Positions 40,548 through 50,446 of a stretch of DNA of 64,000 bases are shown here, in pieces (position 1 is the first letter of the stretch; each line of letters starts with the position of its first letter). The position numbers and the translations under genes are program-made. The DNA lies in the NCBI GenBank assembly GCA_017399535.1, contig JAFQBX010000018.1, positions 1 through 64,000 on the forward strand. Reading direction: 5' to 3'. The stretch is from Clostridia bacterium. GTDB taxonomy: Bacteria; Bacillota; Clostridia; Oscillospirales; Acutalibacteraceae. The notes under the pieces were generated by a model. The model saw only the letters and a program-made list of their open reading frames with translations. It made no database searches and had not been told where the DNA came from.

Positions 40548-42443
40548 ATGATTAAGTTCAAAAGGTTGTCTTCAATAGCAGCGCTTATGCTATGGGACTC
40601 ATTTTGTGTATTTATATCGTTATATATTGGGTTCACCTTACGCTACACATCAAATTCCTTTAATAATCCTATGAATATACCGCCTGCGTATTATTATAAC
40701 TTTCCGTACTATGTTTTGGTATTTACGCTGTTAATGTTCGGATTGAACTTCCTTTTCAGATGCTATAACTCTGTTTTAAAACGCGTAAATTTCAACGAAG
40801 CATTTAGACAGCTTTGTTCATCGTGGATTGGGTTTGCTCTGTTTTACTTGGTTGACCTGCTTTTTACAACGATTGGCGTTTTCCCTGAATCAAAAATGCT
40901 CGAAATCGGCATATTACTGATAATGACCTCGTTCATGTTTTTGTTTATGATTCTCGGTCGTTCATGTATAAAGTTGGTTTATGCCATTAGAGCTAGATTT
41001 TCGCATATCTCCGGCTACTCTGTTCAAAAGCGTGTTGTTATTTTTGGTGCCGGTGAAGCAGGGGAATTCCTTGTTTCAAAGCTCGAAAATTCACCCGAAC
41101 TCGTTAAGCCCGTTGCATTTATTGACGACGACCAGAGCTTGATTGGTAAGCATATCAGAGGTGTAAAGGTTTTCGGTAACAGAGAACGGTTAAAGGAAGC
41201 TATTAAGCGCTATAATGCCCACGAGGTTATAGTTGCAATTCCTACCGCATCGAGAGAGCTGTTAAAGTATGTAGTTAACGTTTGTAGTGAATGTCGATGC
41301 AGAATTCGACGATTTGGTAAAATTGATGACGTCGACCTCGAAAATGTAAAGACGTCAAATATAAATTTTGAGGATTTATTGCGTAGAAACAGCGTAAATC
41401 TTAAAATGGAAAGCATAATCGAATTCATTAGCGGAAAAACTGTTATGATAACGGGCGGCGCCGGTTCTATCGGCTCGGAATTATGCCGTCAGGTTATGTC
41501 CTTCGGTTGTGAAAAGTTAATTATATTCGACATTAACGAAAACGGACTATTCTTCATTGATAATGAATTGAAGGATGTTTATGGAACTGGCCGTCATTTG
41601 ACAATACTCGGTTCTATTCGTGACGAAGCGCGTCTCGACGAAGTTCTCGAAGAGTACAAGCCACAGGTTATCTTCCATGCCGCAGCTCACAAGCACGTTC
41701 CGATGATGGAAATTAACCCAAAGGAATCGATAAAGAACAATGTTTTCGGCACAATCAACGTTGCAAAAGCGGCAATAAATCATAATGTCGAGAAGTTTAT
41801 TCTCATCTCTACTGATAAGGCGGTTAATCCGACTAACATTATGGGAGCATCAAAGCGAATTGCCGAACTATCAATTCAAATGCTTGACAAGGATTCACAA
41901 ACCGACTTTGCCGCAGTTCGTTTCGGCAACGTACTTGGCTCAAACGGAAGTGTAGTTCCGTTTTTCCAGAAGCAAATCAACGAGGGCGGTCCTGTAACCG
42001 TTACTCATCCCGATATGAGAAGATATTTTATGACCATTCCCGAAGCTGTTCAGCTCGTACTTGAAGCAGGTGCGATGGCAAAGGGCGGAGAAATATTCGT
42101 TCTCGATATGGGCGACCCGGTCAAAATATATGACCTCGCCTGCGATATGATTAGATTGTCGGGATTTGAACCGAATGTTGATATAAAAATCGAATTTACC
42201 GGCCTACGTCCCGGCGAAAAGCTGTTTGAAGAAATCAGTTTAGCTGATGAGGATGTTGACCGAACGAGTAATGATAAAATTGTGTTTATGAAACCGATTT
42301 CTCATGATTATAATGTACTGAGGGATAATATTTCTGACCTCCACGAAACATTGAGCGATATTTCGCCCCTTAATATGTTCAGCATGGTAAAAAAGATTGT
42401 CCCAACCTTTAATCATAACGAAAAGAGTAGTGATCAGAAATGA
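40548..42443 (+). CDS. Membrane nucleotide-sugar 4,6-dehydratase (PglF/WbpM/CapD-type)
   Basis: 631 residues. Four N-terminal helices (about 10-140), a CoA-binding-like Rossmann domain (VVIFGAGEAGEFLVSKLE) and a C-terminal short-chain dehydrogenase domain with NAD motif TGGAGSIGSELCRQ, HAAAHKHVPMME, and ISTDKAVNPTNIMGASKR, in which Met replaces the catalytic Tyr as in the PglF/WbpM inverting or retaining hexosamine dehydratases. It converts UDP-GlcNAc to the 4-keto-6-deoxy sugar, the substrate for the aminotransferase next door. It overlaps the aminotransferase by ATGA. Confidence 0.92.
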   Translation: MIKFKRLSSIAALMLWDSFCVFISLYIGFTLRYTSNSFNNPMNIPPAYYYNFPYYVLVFTLLMFGLNFLFRCYNSVLKRVNFNEAFRQLCSSWIGFALFYLVDLLFTTIGVFPESKMLEIGILLIMTSFMFLFMILGRSCIKLVYAIRARFSHISGYSVQKRVVIFGAGEAGEFLVSKLENSPELVKPVAFIDDDQSLIGKHIRGVKVFGNRERLKEAIKRYNAHEVIVAIPTASRELLKYVVNVCSECRCRIRRFGKIDDVDLENVKTSNINFEDLLRRNSVNLKMESIIEFISGKTVMITGGAGSIGSELCRQVMSFGCEKLIIFDINENGLFFIDNELKDVYGTGRHLTILGSIRDEARLDEVLEEYKPQVIFHAAAHKHVPMMEINPKESIKNNVFGTINVAKAAINHNVEKFILISTDKAVNPTNIMGASKRIAELSIQMLDKDSQTDFAAVRFGNVLGSNGSVVPFFQKQINEGGPVTVTHPDMRRYFMTIPEAVQLVLEAGAMAKGGEIFVLDMGDPVKIYDLACDMIRLSGFEPNVDIKIEFTGLRPGEKLFEEISLADEDVDRTSNDKIVFMKPISHDYNVLRDNISDLHETLSDISPLNMFSMVKKIVPTFNHNEKSSDQK

Positions 42444-43606
42444 TTAAACGTAACGAGTTTTTACCCTTTTGCAAACCCTGCTATGATGAAGAAGAAATCA
42501 ATGCAGTAACCGACGTAATTAAATCGGGATGGTGGACAAAGGGCAACGTTACAAAAGAATTTGAGCGTGTTTTTGCTGACTATGTTGGCGCAAAGTATGC
42601 CGTTGCAGTTAATTCCTGTACAGCAGCGATGCACCTTGCATTGTTGGCGAAGGGGATAGGTGAGGGTGACGAGGTAATTTCTACACCCATGACCTTTTGC
42701 TCGACTATAAATAATATTGTTCACGTTGGAGCAAAGCCCGTTTTAGTCGATGTTGATGCTAAGACCGGGCTGATTGATGTTGATAAAATCGAGGCCGCTA
42801 TTACTGATAAAACTAAGGCAATTATACCTGTTCACTATGCAGGTCGCTGTTGTGATATGGATAAAATTAACGCCATTGCGAAGAAACACAATCTCTTCGT
42901 TTTAGAGGATGCGGCACACGGACTTTCTACCGAGTATAAGGGCAAGCGAATTGGCGGACAGGGAAATACCGCCGCATTCAGCTTCTATGTAACTAAGAAT
43001 ATTTCTACTGCTGAGGGCGGTATGCTCACCACAGATGACCCTGAAGTTTACGAAAAAGCAAGTATTCTTTCGCTCCACGGAATGAGCAAGGACGCCTGGG
43101 CACGTTATGGTGACAAATGCGACTGGCATTACGAAATCGAAGAACCCGGATTTAAGTATAATATTACTGATATCGCGTCGGCGCTCGGCATAGAGCAAAT
43201 GAAAAAGCTTGACGATATGCAAAAAATCAGGGACGAATATGTTGAAATATATAATAATGCTCTTGATAAAATTAACGGCATTGATTATTTAAAGGACAAC
43301 GATTTCTGCAAAAGCTCGAATCATTTATATATTATCAATATTGATAACTCAAAGTTTGATATTACTCGTGATGATTTTATAAACATTTTACGCGATTGCA
43401 ATATCGGCACAAGCGTTCATTTTATTCCGATATTCCTGCATCCGTTTTACAAGGATTTGCTCGGATATAAAAAAGGCGATTTCCCTGTATCCGAGAAATT
43501 ATTTGATGGGATTATATCGCTGCCGCTCTTTCCTTCAATGACCCGAGAGGACGTAATTTATGTCACAGAAGTATTACGAGAAATTGCCGAAAAGCATGCA
43601 AAATAA
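42440..43606 (+). CDS. DegT/DnrJ/EryC1/StrS-type sugar aminotransferase (PglE-like)
   Basis: 388 residues. PLP-dependent enzyme with the family blocks CTAAMHLALLAKGIGEGDEV, TPMTFCSTIN, PVHYAGRCCDMD, VLEDAAHGLSTEYKG and the PLP lysine in FSFYVTKNISTAEGGM (about residue 185). In this setting it would aminate C4 of UDP-4-keto-6-deoxy-GlcNAc, giving the amino sugar of the bacillosamine route. Translationally coupled to the dehydratase and overlapping the next gene by 47 bp. The PglD-type acetyltransferase of the full bacillosamine pathway is not in the window. Confidence 0.9.
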   Translation: MIKRNEFLPFCKPCYDEEEINAVTDVIKSGWWTKGNVTKEFERVFADYVGAKYAVAVNSCTAAMHLALLAKGIGEGDEVISTPMTFCSTINNIVHVGAKPVLVDVDAKTGLIDVDKIEAAITDKTKAIIPVHYAGRCCDMDKINAIAKKHNLFVLEDAAHGLSTEYKGKRIGGQGNTAAFSFYVTKNISTAEGGMLTTDDPEVYEKASILSLHGMSKDAWARYGDKCDWHYEIEEPGFKYNITDIASALGIEQMKKLDDMQKIRDEYVEIYNNALDKINGIDYLKDNDFCKSSNHLYIINIDNSKFDITRDDFINILRDCNIGTSVHFIPIFLHPFYKDLLGYKKGDFPVSEKLFDGIISLPLFPSMTREDVIYVTEVLREIAEKHAK

Positions 43607-44246
43607 AGCGGTATATGAATACTGCGAGCTACTTTCAAAAAAGAATTTTACACTTTTTTTGAAGAGATTTTTTGATATTACCGTTTCTTTTTTAGCAATT
43701 TTTGTTTTGATTATACCTTTTGCTTTTATTTCATTTTGGATTGTTTTTGATTCCAAAGGACCGGTGTTTTTTATTCAAAAACGCGCCGGTAAAAATAACA
43801 AAGAGTTTGGTATAATAAAGTTTAGGACAATGGTAAGTAACGCAAGTGAGATTGGCGGTACCTTGACAAGCGGAGATAACGATATCCGCATTACAAAAGC
43901 AGGAAAATTCTTACGCAAATTCAGAATTGATGAGCTTCCGCAGCTTATCAATGTTCTTGTTGGGCAAATGAGCATTATCGGACCTCGCCCCGAGGTAAAA
44001 AAGTTTGTCGACGTATATACCGATGAGCAAATGGCGACCCTTCTCGTTCGTCCGGGAATTAGTTGCTCGTCGAGCGTTGCTTTTGCAAACGAGGGAGAAA
44101 TTCTCGAAAAATCCAGCAGTCCCGACGATACATACATTGCCGAGATCCTGCCCGATAAGGCCAAAATGAATTTGGAGTATATTAGGGATTTATCATTGAA
44201 AAATGATATAAAAATTATATTAAGCACTATTAGAGAAGTTGTATGA
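43560..44246 (+). CDS. Polyprenyl-phosphate sugar phosphotransferase (PglC/WcaJ-type)
   Basis: 228 residues. One N-terminal hydrophobic segment (about 35-60), then the bacterial sugar transferase domain: SKGPVFFIQKRAGKNNKEF, IIKFRTMV, FLRKFRIDELPQLINVLVGQMSIIGPRPE and VRPGISC. It transfers a sugar phosphate from a UDP-sugar to undecaprenyl phosphate, the first membrane step of glycan or glycoprotein synthesis. The short form without extra helices is the monotopic PglC type. The start at 43560 follows GAGAGG and overlaps the aminotransferase; an ATG at 43596 lacks a site. Confidence 0.9.
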   Translation: MSQKYYEKLPKSMQNKAVYEYCELLSKKNFTLFLKRFFDITVSFLAIFVLIIPFAFISFWIVFDSKGPVFFIQKRAGKNNKEFGIIKFRTMVSNASEIGGTLTSGDNDIRITKAGKFLRKFRIDELPQLINVLVGQMSIIGPRPEVKKFVDVYTDEQMATLLVRPGISCSSSVAFANEGEILEKSSSPDDTYIAEILPDKAKMNLEYIRDLSLKNDIKIILSTIREVV

Positions 44247-44262
44247 TAGGGGTTGAATTTAA

Positions 44263-44952
44263 TTGGAAAAAATTCTGATTGTTGATGATGATTATAATAT
44301 TGCCGAACTGCTGAAAATTTATCTTGAAAAAGAAAAATATGAAACAGTTTTAGCCCATGACGGCATGGAAGCAATCACACTTTTTGAAAAGGAACAACCC
44401 GATATTGTATTGCTTGACGTAATGTTACCAAAGCTTGACGGATGGCAGGTTTGCCGTCGACTCCGCGAGAATTCGCTTGTACCTATCATTATGCTTACAG
44501 CAAAGGGAGAAACCTTTGACAAGGTTCTCGGATTTGATATTGGTTGCGACGATTATATCGTAAAACCTTTCGACGCAAAAGAAGTCGTTGCGCGAGTAAA
44601 AGCGGTGTTAAGACGAACTCAAACAACTGTTGATATTAAGAAAGAACTCGTATTTGAAAACCTTAGTATTAATATCAACAATTACGTTATGATGGTTAAC
44701 GGCGAGCAAATTGATACTCCGCCGAAAGAGCTTGAACTGATTTATCACCTCGCAGGACACCCGAATCGCGTGTATACACGCAATCAGTTGCTTGATGAGG
44801 TATGGGGATTTGATTATTACGGCGATTCACGTACGGTTGACGTTCATATCAAGCGTCTGCGTGAAAAGCTCGAAGGCGTTAGTGAAAAATGGGCACTTAA
44901 AACCGTTTGGGGAGTTGGTTACAAATTCGAAACAAGCGAACAAAGGTATTGA
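44263..44952 (+). CDS. OmpR/PhoB-type response regulator
   Basis: 229 residues, TTG start behind AGGGGT. Receiver domain with acidic pocket (VDDDYN), phospho-acceptor Asp52 in LLDVMLPK, Thr in MLTAKG and Lys in IVKPFDA; C-terminal winged helix with the ELIYHLAGHPNRVYTRNQLL and DSRTVDVHIKRLREKL blocks. It binds DNA when phosphorylated by the kinase encoded next. The stop codon of this gene overlaps the kinase's start (TTGA). Its position behind the glycan genes and ahead of an HtrA-like protease suggests envelope-stress control. Confidence 0.92.
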   Translation: MEKILIVDDDYNIAELLKIYLEKEKYETVLAHDGMEAITLFEKEQPDIVLLDVMLPKLDGWQVCRRLRENSLVPIIMLTAKGETFDKVLGFDIGCDDYIVKPFDAKEVVARVKAVLRRTQTTVDIKKELVFENLSININNYVMMVNGEQIDTPPKELELIYHLAGHPNRVYTRNQLLDEVWGFDYYGDSRTVDVHIKRLREKLEGVSEKWALKTVWGVGYKFETSEQRY

Positions 44953-46358
44953 AAAATAAGTTAGTAACTAAATATTTTTTAATGTTTGGGTCAATAATAC
45001 TTATAGTAATAACCTTACTTGTATCTTTTGCCGGCTATTTTTCAAGTGAATATTGGATGAATGATAAGCTCGACCTGCTAAAAAGTAACGCTAAAGCATT
45101 AGCAGCTTACGCAAAGGAAATGGTAGAATCTCCGAATTACAACCTCGAAGTAGGCAGAACAGGTGATGCTGTTTCCGAGGCAAGTGATATTACAGTATTT
45201 TTTGTCGACGTTAATAGAAACACCTTTACTTGCAGTGAAATTAAGCAGGGTATTGACTGTGTTCACATTGGTTGTACCGTTAACAAGGATATCATGGACA
45301 GAGTTTATATTGACGGCATTTATACCGATACAACGACTCTCGGCGGTATGTACAATACCGACCATTATACAGTAGGAGCGCCTATAACGGGATATTACGA
45401 ATGTTATGGTGCGGTATTTGTTTCGTGTGAGGTCAGCAATTATGAGGCGTTTATTCAGAGAATAATTCGGGTTCTCATTTATGCCGGTGTATTTTGTCTG
45501 GTTCTCGGCTTCATATTGATCTACATTATTACAAAGAAGCTGGTAAAACCGATTGTTGACGTTTCGAATGCCGCAAACGCAATGATTGAAGGAGATTACT
45601 CGCATAGAATTGAAGTAAAGCGTACCGACGAAATTGGAACGCTGGTTACTTCATTCAATAATATGGTTGAAGCGCAAAAATCATTGGAAACAATGCGTTC
45701 AAGCTTTATTGCTAATGTTTCTCACGAGTTAAAAACACCCATGACGACAATTGGCGGATTTATTGACGGTATTCTCGACGGAACAATTCCCGAAGAAAAG
45801 CATAATCATTATTTAGGCATTGTATCCGATGAGGTTAAGCGTTTATCCGTTATGGTAAATGCGATGCTCAGCTTATCAAAGCTTGAATCGGGTCAAACCG
45901 AGCTTAAATATTCCGCCGTTGATATTACCGAAATAATTTGCAGAGTTATCATTTCCTTTTCGCTAAAGCTCGAAAGTAAGAATATCGAAATAAAGGGAAT
46001 GGATGAAGCAACGACATTTATTGTCGATGGCGATTATGATTTATTATATCAGGCGGTATACAATCTATTCGATAACGCGATTAAATTTACACCCGAAAAT
46101 GGTGAAATCGCCTTGAACATTGATGAGTCTAATAGGTCTGTCAGCATATCTAATTCAGGTCAAGGCATTAAAAAAGAGGATATAGAATTCATATTTGAAC
46201 GCTTTTATAAAGGTGACAAATCACGTTCAAAGGATAAAAGCGGTTTTGGTTTAGGACTATTTATAGTAAAGTCGATTATCAACATACATAACGGCAGCGT
46301 TTCGGTCGAAAGTGAATATCAAAAATCAACAACTTTCACCGTAACATTGCCGAAATAA
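44949..46358 (+). CDS. Sensor histidine kinase with HAMP domain
   Basis: About 469 residues. Two membrane helices (about 8-30 and 175-195) flank an outside sensor domain of about 140 residues; then HAMP (VDVSNAANAMIEGDYSHRIEV), HisKA with the phospho-acceptor His near residue 259 in NVSHELKTPMTTIGGF, and HATPase motifs NLFDNAIKFT, GQGIKKEDIEFIFERFYKGD and GFGLGLFIVKSI. The TTG at 44949 is preferred, since AAAGGT lies just ahead and it couples with the regulator's stop; an in-frame start at 44907 would overlap the regulator more and lacks a site. Confidence 0.9.
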   Translation: MKNKLVTKYFLMFGSIILIVITLLVSFAGYFSSEYWMNDKLDLLKSNAKALAAYAKEMVESPNYNLEVGRTGDAVSEASDITVFFVDVNRNTFTCSEIKQGIDCVHIGCTVNKDIMDRVYIDGIYTDTTTLGGMYNTDHYTVGAPITGYYECYGAVFVSCEVSNYEAFIQRIIRVLIYAGVFCLVLGFILIYIITKKLVKPIVDVSNAANAMIEGDYSHRIEVKRTDEIGTLVTSFNNMVEAQKSLETMRSSFIANVSHELKTPMTTIGGFIDGILDGTIPEEKHNHYLGIVSDEVKRLSVMVNAMLSLSKLESGQTELKYSAVDITEIICRVIISFSLKLESKNIEIKGMDEATTFIVDGDYDLLYQAVYNLFDNAIKFTPENGEIALNIDESNRSVSISNSGQGIKKEDIEFIFERFYKGDKSRSKDKSGFGLGLFIVKSIINIHNGSVSVESEYQKSTTFTVTLPK

Positions 46359-46390
46359 ATGCAGTGCTGCACTGCGTGGAGATGTTGATT

Positions 46391-47524
46391 TTGACAGGTA
46401 AAAATTTCAAAGATATAAATTCATTTTCTATTAACAAAACAATCTCATTCAATTCTCTCGGAAAAAATAACGGGAGTAGAGTGAGATTGTTTCTTTATTT
46501 TTCAGTAACTACTGTGGTAGCGCTTTTATTTTTAATTTTCGGGTATGAAATATCCGAGTACAGTCAAACTTTGATTGATACCAAGATAGAAGAAAATATT
46601 GATATCACTGCAAACGCTTTGACATCCGATTCGGTTGATTTGTCGTTTGCGACAAAATGTACCGTAAATATTAGCGTATTTAACGATAAATATCATTCAG
46701 AAGCAACAGGAGTAATAATTTCAAACGACGGTTATATCGTAACGAATGACCATATTTATCAGGATATAAGTAATCCAAAAATATACGTTTTTGACTCAAA
46801 CGGAAAGAAATATGATGCCGAATTTATCGCGGGTGATAGTAAATTTGACGTATCGGTAATAAAAATTGAAGCAGCCAACCTAAATTTTTTATCACTCGAA
46901 AATGATTTGACCATAAATAAAGGCGATGAATTATACTCAATCGGCCGTGACCAAAGCGTGACTAAGGGTATTGCTTGTGACTTTTTATACGAATCAAACG
47001 GTAAATCTAAATCGGTAAAAATGATCAGAACCGATTGCGCAGTAAATCCGGGTGACAGTGGTGGACCTGTTATATCAAACGGAAAATTAGTCGCTCTGAA
47101 TTGCAGCAAAACTGTATCGGTTGAGGTTGAAGGTATGAGTTATCTGTTACCATCTGATACAGTAGAACGTGCAGTTGAGCAACTCATTGCCGATAAAAAA
47201 ATCACCGACAGAGCCCAGCTTGGTATTTCGTATAAATATATATCGCCGGTTTACGCGGCTCAAAACAACTCTATTAGCGGAATAAGAATTGAAATAATAA
47301 ATGCTGACAGTGATTTGTACGGAAAAAATTTCAGCGAAGGCGACGTTATTGTAGCGCTAGACGGTGAGGAAATTACGTCAGAAAGTGTTTTTTTGGATTG
47401 GCTGACAAATCATAGAGCAGGGGATAGCGCTGAACTTACAATACGCAAAATGAACGGTACCGATAGGCAGGTTACAATAACATTTAGCGCCGATTCATCA
47501 TATTCTTCGTATTTTGATGAATAA
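46391..47524 (+). CDS. HtrA/DegP-like membrane serine protease
   Basis: 377 residues from the TTG at 46391, which lies 9 nt behind GGAG. One N-terminal membrane helix (about 37-55), a trypsin-like domain outside with the triad His in VTNDHI (about 120), Asp in KFDVSVIK (about 152) and Ser in NPGDSGGPV (about 221), then a PDZ domain (EGDVIVALDGEEITSESVFLDWL). Such proteases degrade misfolded envelope proteins. It sits 32 nt behind the kinase gene, so it may be co-expressed with, or a target of, that two-component system. Confidence 0.88.
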   Translation: MTGKNFKDINSFSINKTISFNSLGKNNGSRVRLFLYFSVTTVVALLFLIFGYEISEYSQTLIDTKIEENIDITANALTSDSVDLSFATKCTVNISVFNDKYHSEATGVIISNDGYIVTNDHIYQDISNPKIYVFDSNGKKYDAEFIAGDSKFDVSVIKIEAANLNFLSLENDLTINKGDELYSIGRDQSVTKGIACDFLYESNGKSKSVKMIRTDCAVNPGDSGGPVISNGKLVALNCSKTVSVEVEGMSYLLPSDTVERAVEQLIADKKITDRAQLGISYKYISPVYAAQNNSISGIRIEIINADSDLYGKNFSEGDVIVALDGEEITSESVFLDWLTNHRAGDSAELTIRKMNGTDRQVTITFSADSSYSSYFDE

Positions 47525-47576
47525 TTTTTTTAAAACGGTTCAAACTAATATCAACCAAATAAATGGAGGTTAAATT

Positions 47577-47825
47577 ATGTCAAAAATTATATCAACAATA
47601 GTTTTGATGATTACATTACTTGCGATGCTTGCTTCGTGTTCGAGCGGCGGAAATGTTGACGAGCCGAATGGCGATATTTCAGCAATGGATTCGAGCAATA
47701 ATATGACAAGCTCAGCAGTATCATCAAACATTTCGAGTAACCCTGCTTCATCGAACGGAGGTATCATTAGCGGTACCGAAAGCGTTATCAGCAAGGTTGA
47801 AAGCGGAATCAATTCAATGACTTAA
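47577..47825 (+). CDS. Small Ser/Asn-rich lipoprotein
   Basis: 82 residues. Signal peptide with lipobox LASC (Cys about residue 21); the mature part is about 60 residues, mostly Ser, Asn, Gly and Asp, with a short ESVISKVESGINSM end. It looks unfolded and I know no function. A TGGAGG site precedes the ATG. It is the last gene of the stretch that contains the two-component system and protease and is closed by a terminator. Confidence 0.7.
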   Translation: MSKIISTIVLMITLLAMLASCSSGGNVDEPNGDISAMDSSNNMTSSAVSSNISSNPASSNGGIISGTESVISKVESGINSMT

Positions 47826-47828
47826 ATT

Positions 47829-47858
47829 AAAAACAGCGGATTTAATGCCGCTGTTTTT
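47829..47858 (+). terminator. Terminator behind the small lipoprotein
   Basis: Perfect 11-bp stem AAAAACAGCGG/CCGCTGTTTTT with an 8-nt loop. Confidence 0.85.
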
Positions 47859-47866
47859 AATTTTAC

Positions 47867-47895
47867 TTGAAGAATTGGTTGAAATGTAGTAAAAT
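47867..47895 (+). promoter_or_regulatory. Promoter of polA-rimI-tsaD
   Basis: TTGAAG (47867-47872), 17-bp spacer, TAAAAT (47890-47895), about 29 nt before the start codon. Confidence 0.65.
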
Positions 47896-47923
47896 ATGAG
47901 TATTAGAATGGGGGATTTTGGAA

Positions 47924-50446
47924 ATGAAATTGCTTGTAATTGACGGAAACAGTTTAATTAACCGCGCATTCTACGGCGTACGTCCTTTAACAACAAAGGA
48001 TGGACGCTTCACAAATGGCATTTACGGCTTTTTAAATATGATGATGAAATTAACTTCCGAATTCCATTCCGATTCGGTTGCGGTAGCATTTGACCTCAAA
48101 GCCCCGACATTCAGACACAAAATTTATTCGGAATATAAAGCAGGACGAAAGGGAATGCCGCCCGAACTTGCCGAGCAGATGCCTGTTTTAAAGGAATTAC
48201 TTACCCTTATGGGCATCAAAATTATCGAAAAAGAGGGCTACGAAGCTGATGATATTATCGGCACTCTGGCCTCTGCTTGTGAAAAGAGCGGTCATTTCTG
48301 CTATATTGCGACAGGGGATAGGGACTCTTTTCAGCTTGTAAGCGATAATGTTAATGTTTTGCTCACTGCTACTGTAATGGGACGCCCCGAAATCGTCGTA
48401 TATGATAATGAAAAAATCGCTGAAAAGTATAATGGCTTGTCCCCTAAAAATCTCATTGATGTAAAAGCGCTCATGGGCGACAGCTCGGATAATATTCCCG
48501 GTGTTGCAGGCGTTGGTGAAAAAACGGCTGTTTCGCTAATATCCACCTTCAAAAATCTCGAAAACTTATATGAAAATATTGAATCTCCTGAAATTAAAAA
48601 TGCCGCCAGAAACAAGCTTATTAACGATAGGGATAAGGCGTTTTTATCACGTGAACTTGGCACAATTTGTCGCGAGGTTCCAATTGATACAGTTATCGAA
48701 AATTATTTAATTCAGCCGCATGACGAGTCGGCTCTTGCCGCCTTTTTGGCCGATTTAGAGCTGTTTAAAATTATAGAACGCATGGGCTTGCAAAATGTTC
48801 GTTCAACTAGCACCGATGGCGCAGAAAAGCATGAAATTAAATTCATAAAGGTTGAACCCGGTGACATTTTAAAAGCCGATACAATTAACCTGATTTATTA
48901 TCAGAATTATATTATCGTTTCAAATGAAAATGAGTATGCTATATGCGAATATGACGACGACTTTTTGTTTAATTTGGCTTATAAAAAAATCAGAGTTTAT
49001 GACTCTAAGGAGTTTTATCACATAAACCCTGATTTGAATATTGTGTTTGATTGCACTCTTGCGGCATATCTTCTCAACCCGTCGGCAGGCAGCTATAATT
49101 TATCACGACTTTTTGACGAATACAAAATTCCCGATGTTTCTATTTCCGACGTTGAGGCGGAGAACATAGGTATTAAGTTCGCGATTTTATGCGATACCTT
49201 GTACCGTGAAGTCGGGGAAAATGAGCAAATGCATCTACTTAACGACATCGAGATTCCACTTGCAAAGGTACTGGCTGATATGGAAAGTGCAGGATTTATG
49301 ATTGACGTTGAGGGGATTTGTGAATATGATAAGCAACTCGAACAGAAAATCGAGGAGCTGAAGGGCTTGATTTTCTCGCTCGTTGGATATGAATTTAACC
49401 TCAATTCTCCCATTCAGCTTGGCGTTGCTTTGTTTGAAAAGCTGGGACTTCCGGCAGGTAAAAAGACCAAAAAGGGTTATTCAACCAGCGCAGAGGTACT
49501 CGAAAATTTACGCGACAAGCATCCTGCCGTTGACTATTTATTAGAATACCGTCAGCTGTCAAAATTAAAATCAACCTACTGTGATGGATTGTTAAAGGTC
49601 GTATGCGGTGACAACCGAATATACAGCACGTTTAACCAAACCGAAACACGTACAGGTAGAATCAGCTCGACCGAACCGAATTTACAGAATATTCCCATAA
49701 AAACACAGTATGGCCGTCTTTTCAGACAGTATTTTGTAGCGCCTGAGGGTAAGGTTCTGTGCGATGCTGACTATTCTCAAATCGAGCTTCGTGTTCTCGC
49801 ACACATTGCTGATGATAAAGCTATGAAAGATGCATTTAATCATAACATTGACATTCATCGCTTGACTGCATCTTCGGCGTTTTCGGTGCCGGTTGACGAG
49901 GTGACTCCTGCTATGCGTTCTGCGGCAAAGGCGGTGAATTTCGGTATTGTTTACGGTATCGGCGCTTTCTCACTTGCAAAGGATATAAAGGTTTCATTTA
50001 GCGAGGCCAAGCAGTATATTGATAATTATATGTCCACCTACACAGGCGTTGCTGAATATATGAAGAAGGTCGTAGAGGAAGCAACCGAATTGGGTTATGT
50101 AAAAACGCTATTTAATCGCAGACGATACGTTTCGGAGCTGAAAGCATCCAATGCAATTCAGCGCGGATTTGGCGAAAGAATTGCTCGTAATGCGCCAATT
50201 CAAGGAACGGCCGCCGATATTATAAAGATTGCTATGATACGCGTTTATAACCGGCTACAAGCTGAATTGCCCACAGCACGACTTATTTTACAGGTCCACG
50301 ACGAACTTATTGTCGAAGCGGATATTGCCGATGCTGATAAAGCATCGATTATTTTGAAAGAGGAAATGGAAGGCGCATTCAAGCTATCTGTTCCGCTTAC
50401 CGCAGACGTAAACGTCGGCACAACTTGGTTGGAGGCAAAGGGCTGA
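47924..50446 (+). CDS. polA: DNA polymerase I
   Basis: 840 residues. Gap-filling and primer-removing polymerase. The 5'-nuclease domain (KLLVIDGNSLINRAFYGV, GYEADDIIGTLA, MGDSSDNIPGVAGVGEKTA) and the polymerase domain (TGRISSTEPNLQNIPI, DADYSQIELRVLAHIADD, RSAAKAVNFGIVYGIG, QVHDELIVEA) are intact. The middle domain lacks the DxE and YxxxD motifs of 3'-5' proofreading, the normal state in many Firmicutes. GGGGG lies 9 nt before the ATG at 47924; the TTG at 47918 is too close. Confidence 0.96.
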   Translation: MKLLVIDGNSLINRAFYGVRPLTTKDGRFTNGIYGFLNMMMKLTSEFHSDSVAVAFDLKAPTFRHKIYSEYKAGRKGMPPELAEQMPVLKELLTLMGIKIIEKEGYEADDIIGTLASACEKSGHFCYIATGDRDSFQLVSDNVNVLLTATVMGRPEIVVYDNEKIAEKYNGLSPKNLIDVKALMGDSSDNIPGVAGVGEKTAVSLISTFKNLENLYENIESPEIKNAARNKLINDRDKAFLSRELGTICREVPIDTVIENYLIQPHDESALAAFLADLELFKIIERMGLQNVRSTSTDGAEKHEIKFIKVEPGDILKADTINLIYYQNYIIVSNENEYAICEYDDDFLFNLAYKKIRVYDSKEFYHINPDLNIVFDCTLAAYLLNPSAGSYNLSRLFDEYKIPDVSISDVEAENIGIKFAILCDTLYREVGENEQMHLLNDIEIPLAKVLADMESAGFMIDVEGICEYDKQLEQKIEELKGLIFSLVGYEFNLNSPIQLGVALFEKLGLPAGKKTKKGYSTSAEVLENLRDKHPAVDYLLEYRQLSKLKSTYCDGLLKVVCGDNRIYSTFNQTETRTGRISSTEPNLQNIPIKTQYGRLFRQYFVAPEGKVLCDADYSQIELRVLAHIADDKAMKDAFNHNIDIHRLTASSAFSVPVDEVTPAMRSAAKAVNFGIVYGIGAFSLAKDIKVSFSEAKQYIDNYMSTYTGVAEYMKKVVEEATELGYVKTLFNRRRYVSELKASNAIQRGFGERIARNAPIQGTAADIIKIAMIRVYNRLQAELPTARLILQVHDELIVEADIADADKASIILKEEMEGAFKLSVPLTADVNVGTTWLEAKG

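Noticed and set aside
46361..46375. A short palindrome GCAGTG-CTG-CACTGC between the kinase and protease genes.
   Set aside because: Only 6 bp per arm, no T run, and it lies directly ahead of the protease ribosome binding site; probably a minor mRNA hairpin at most.
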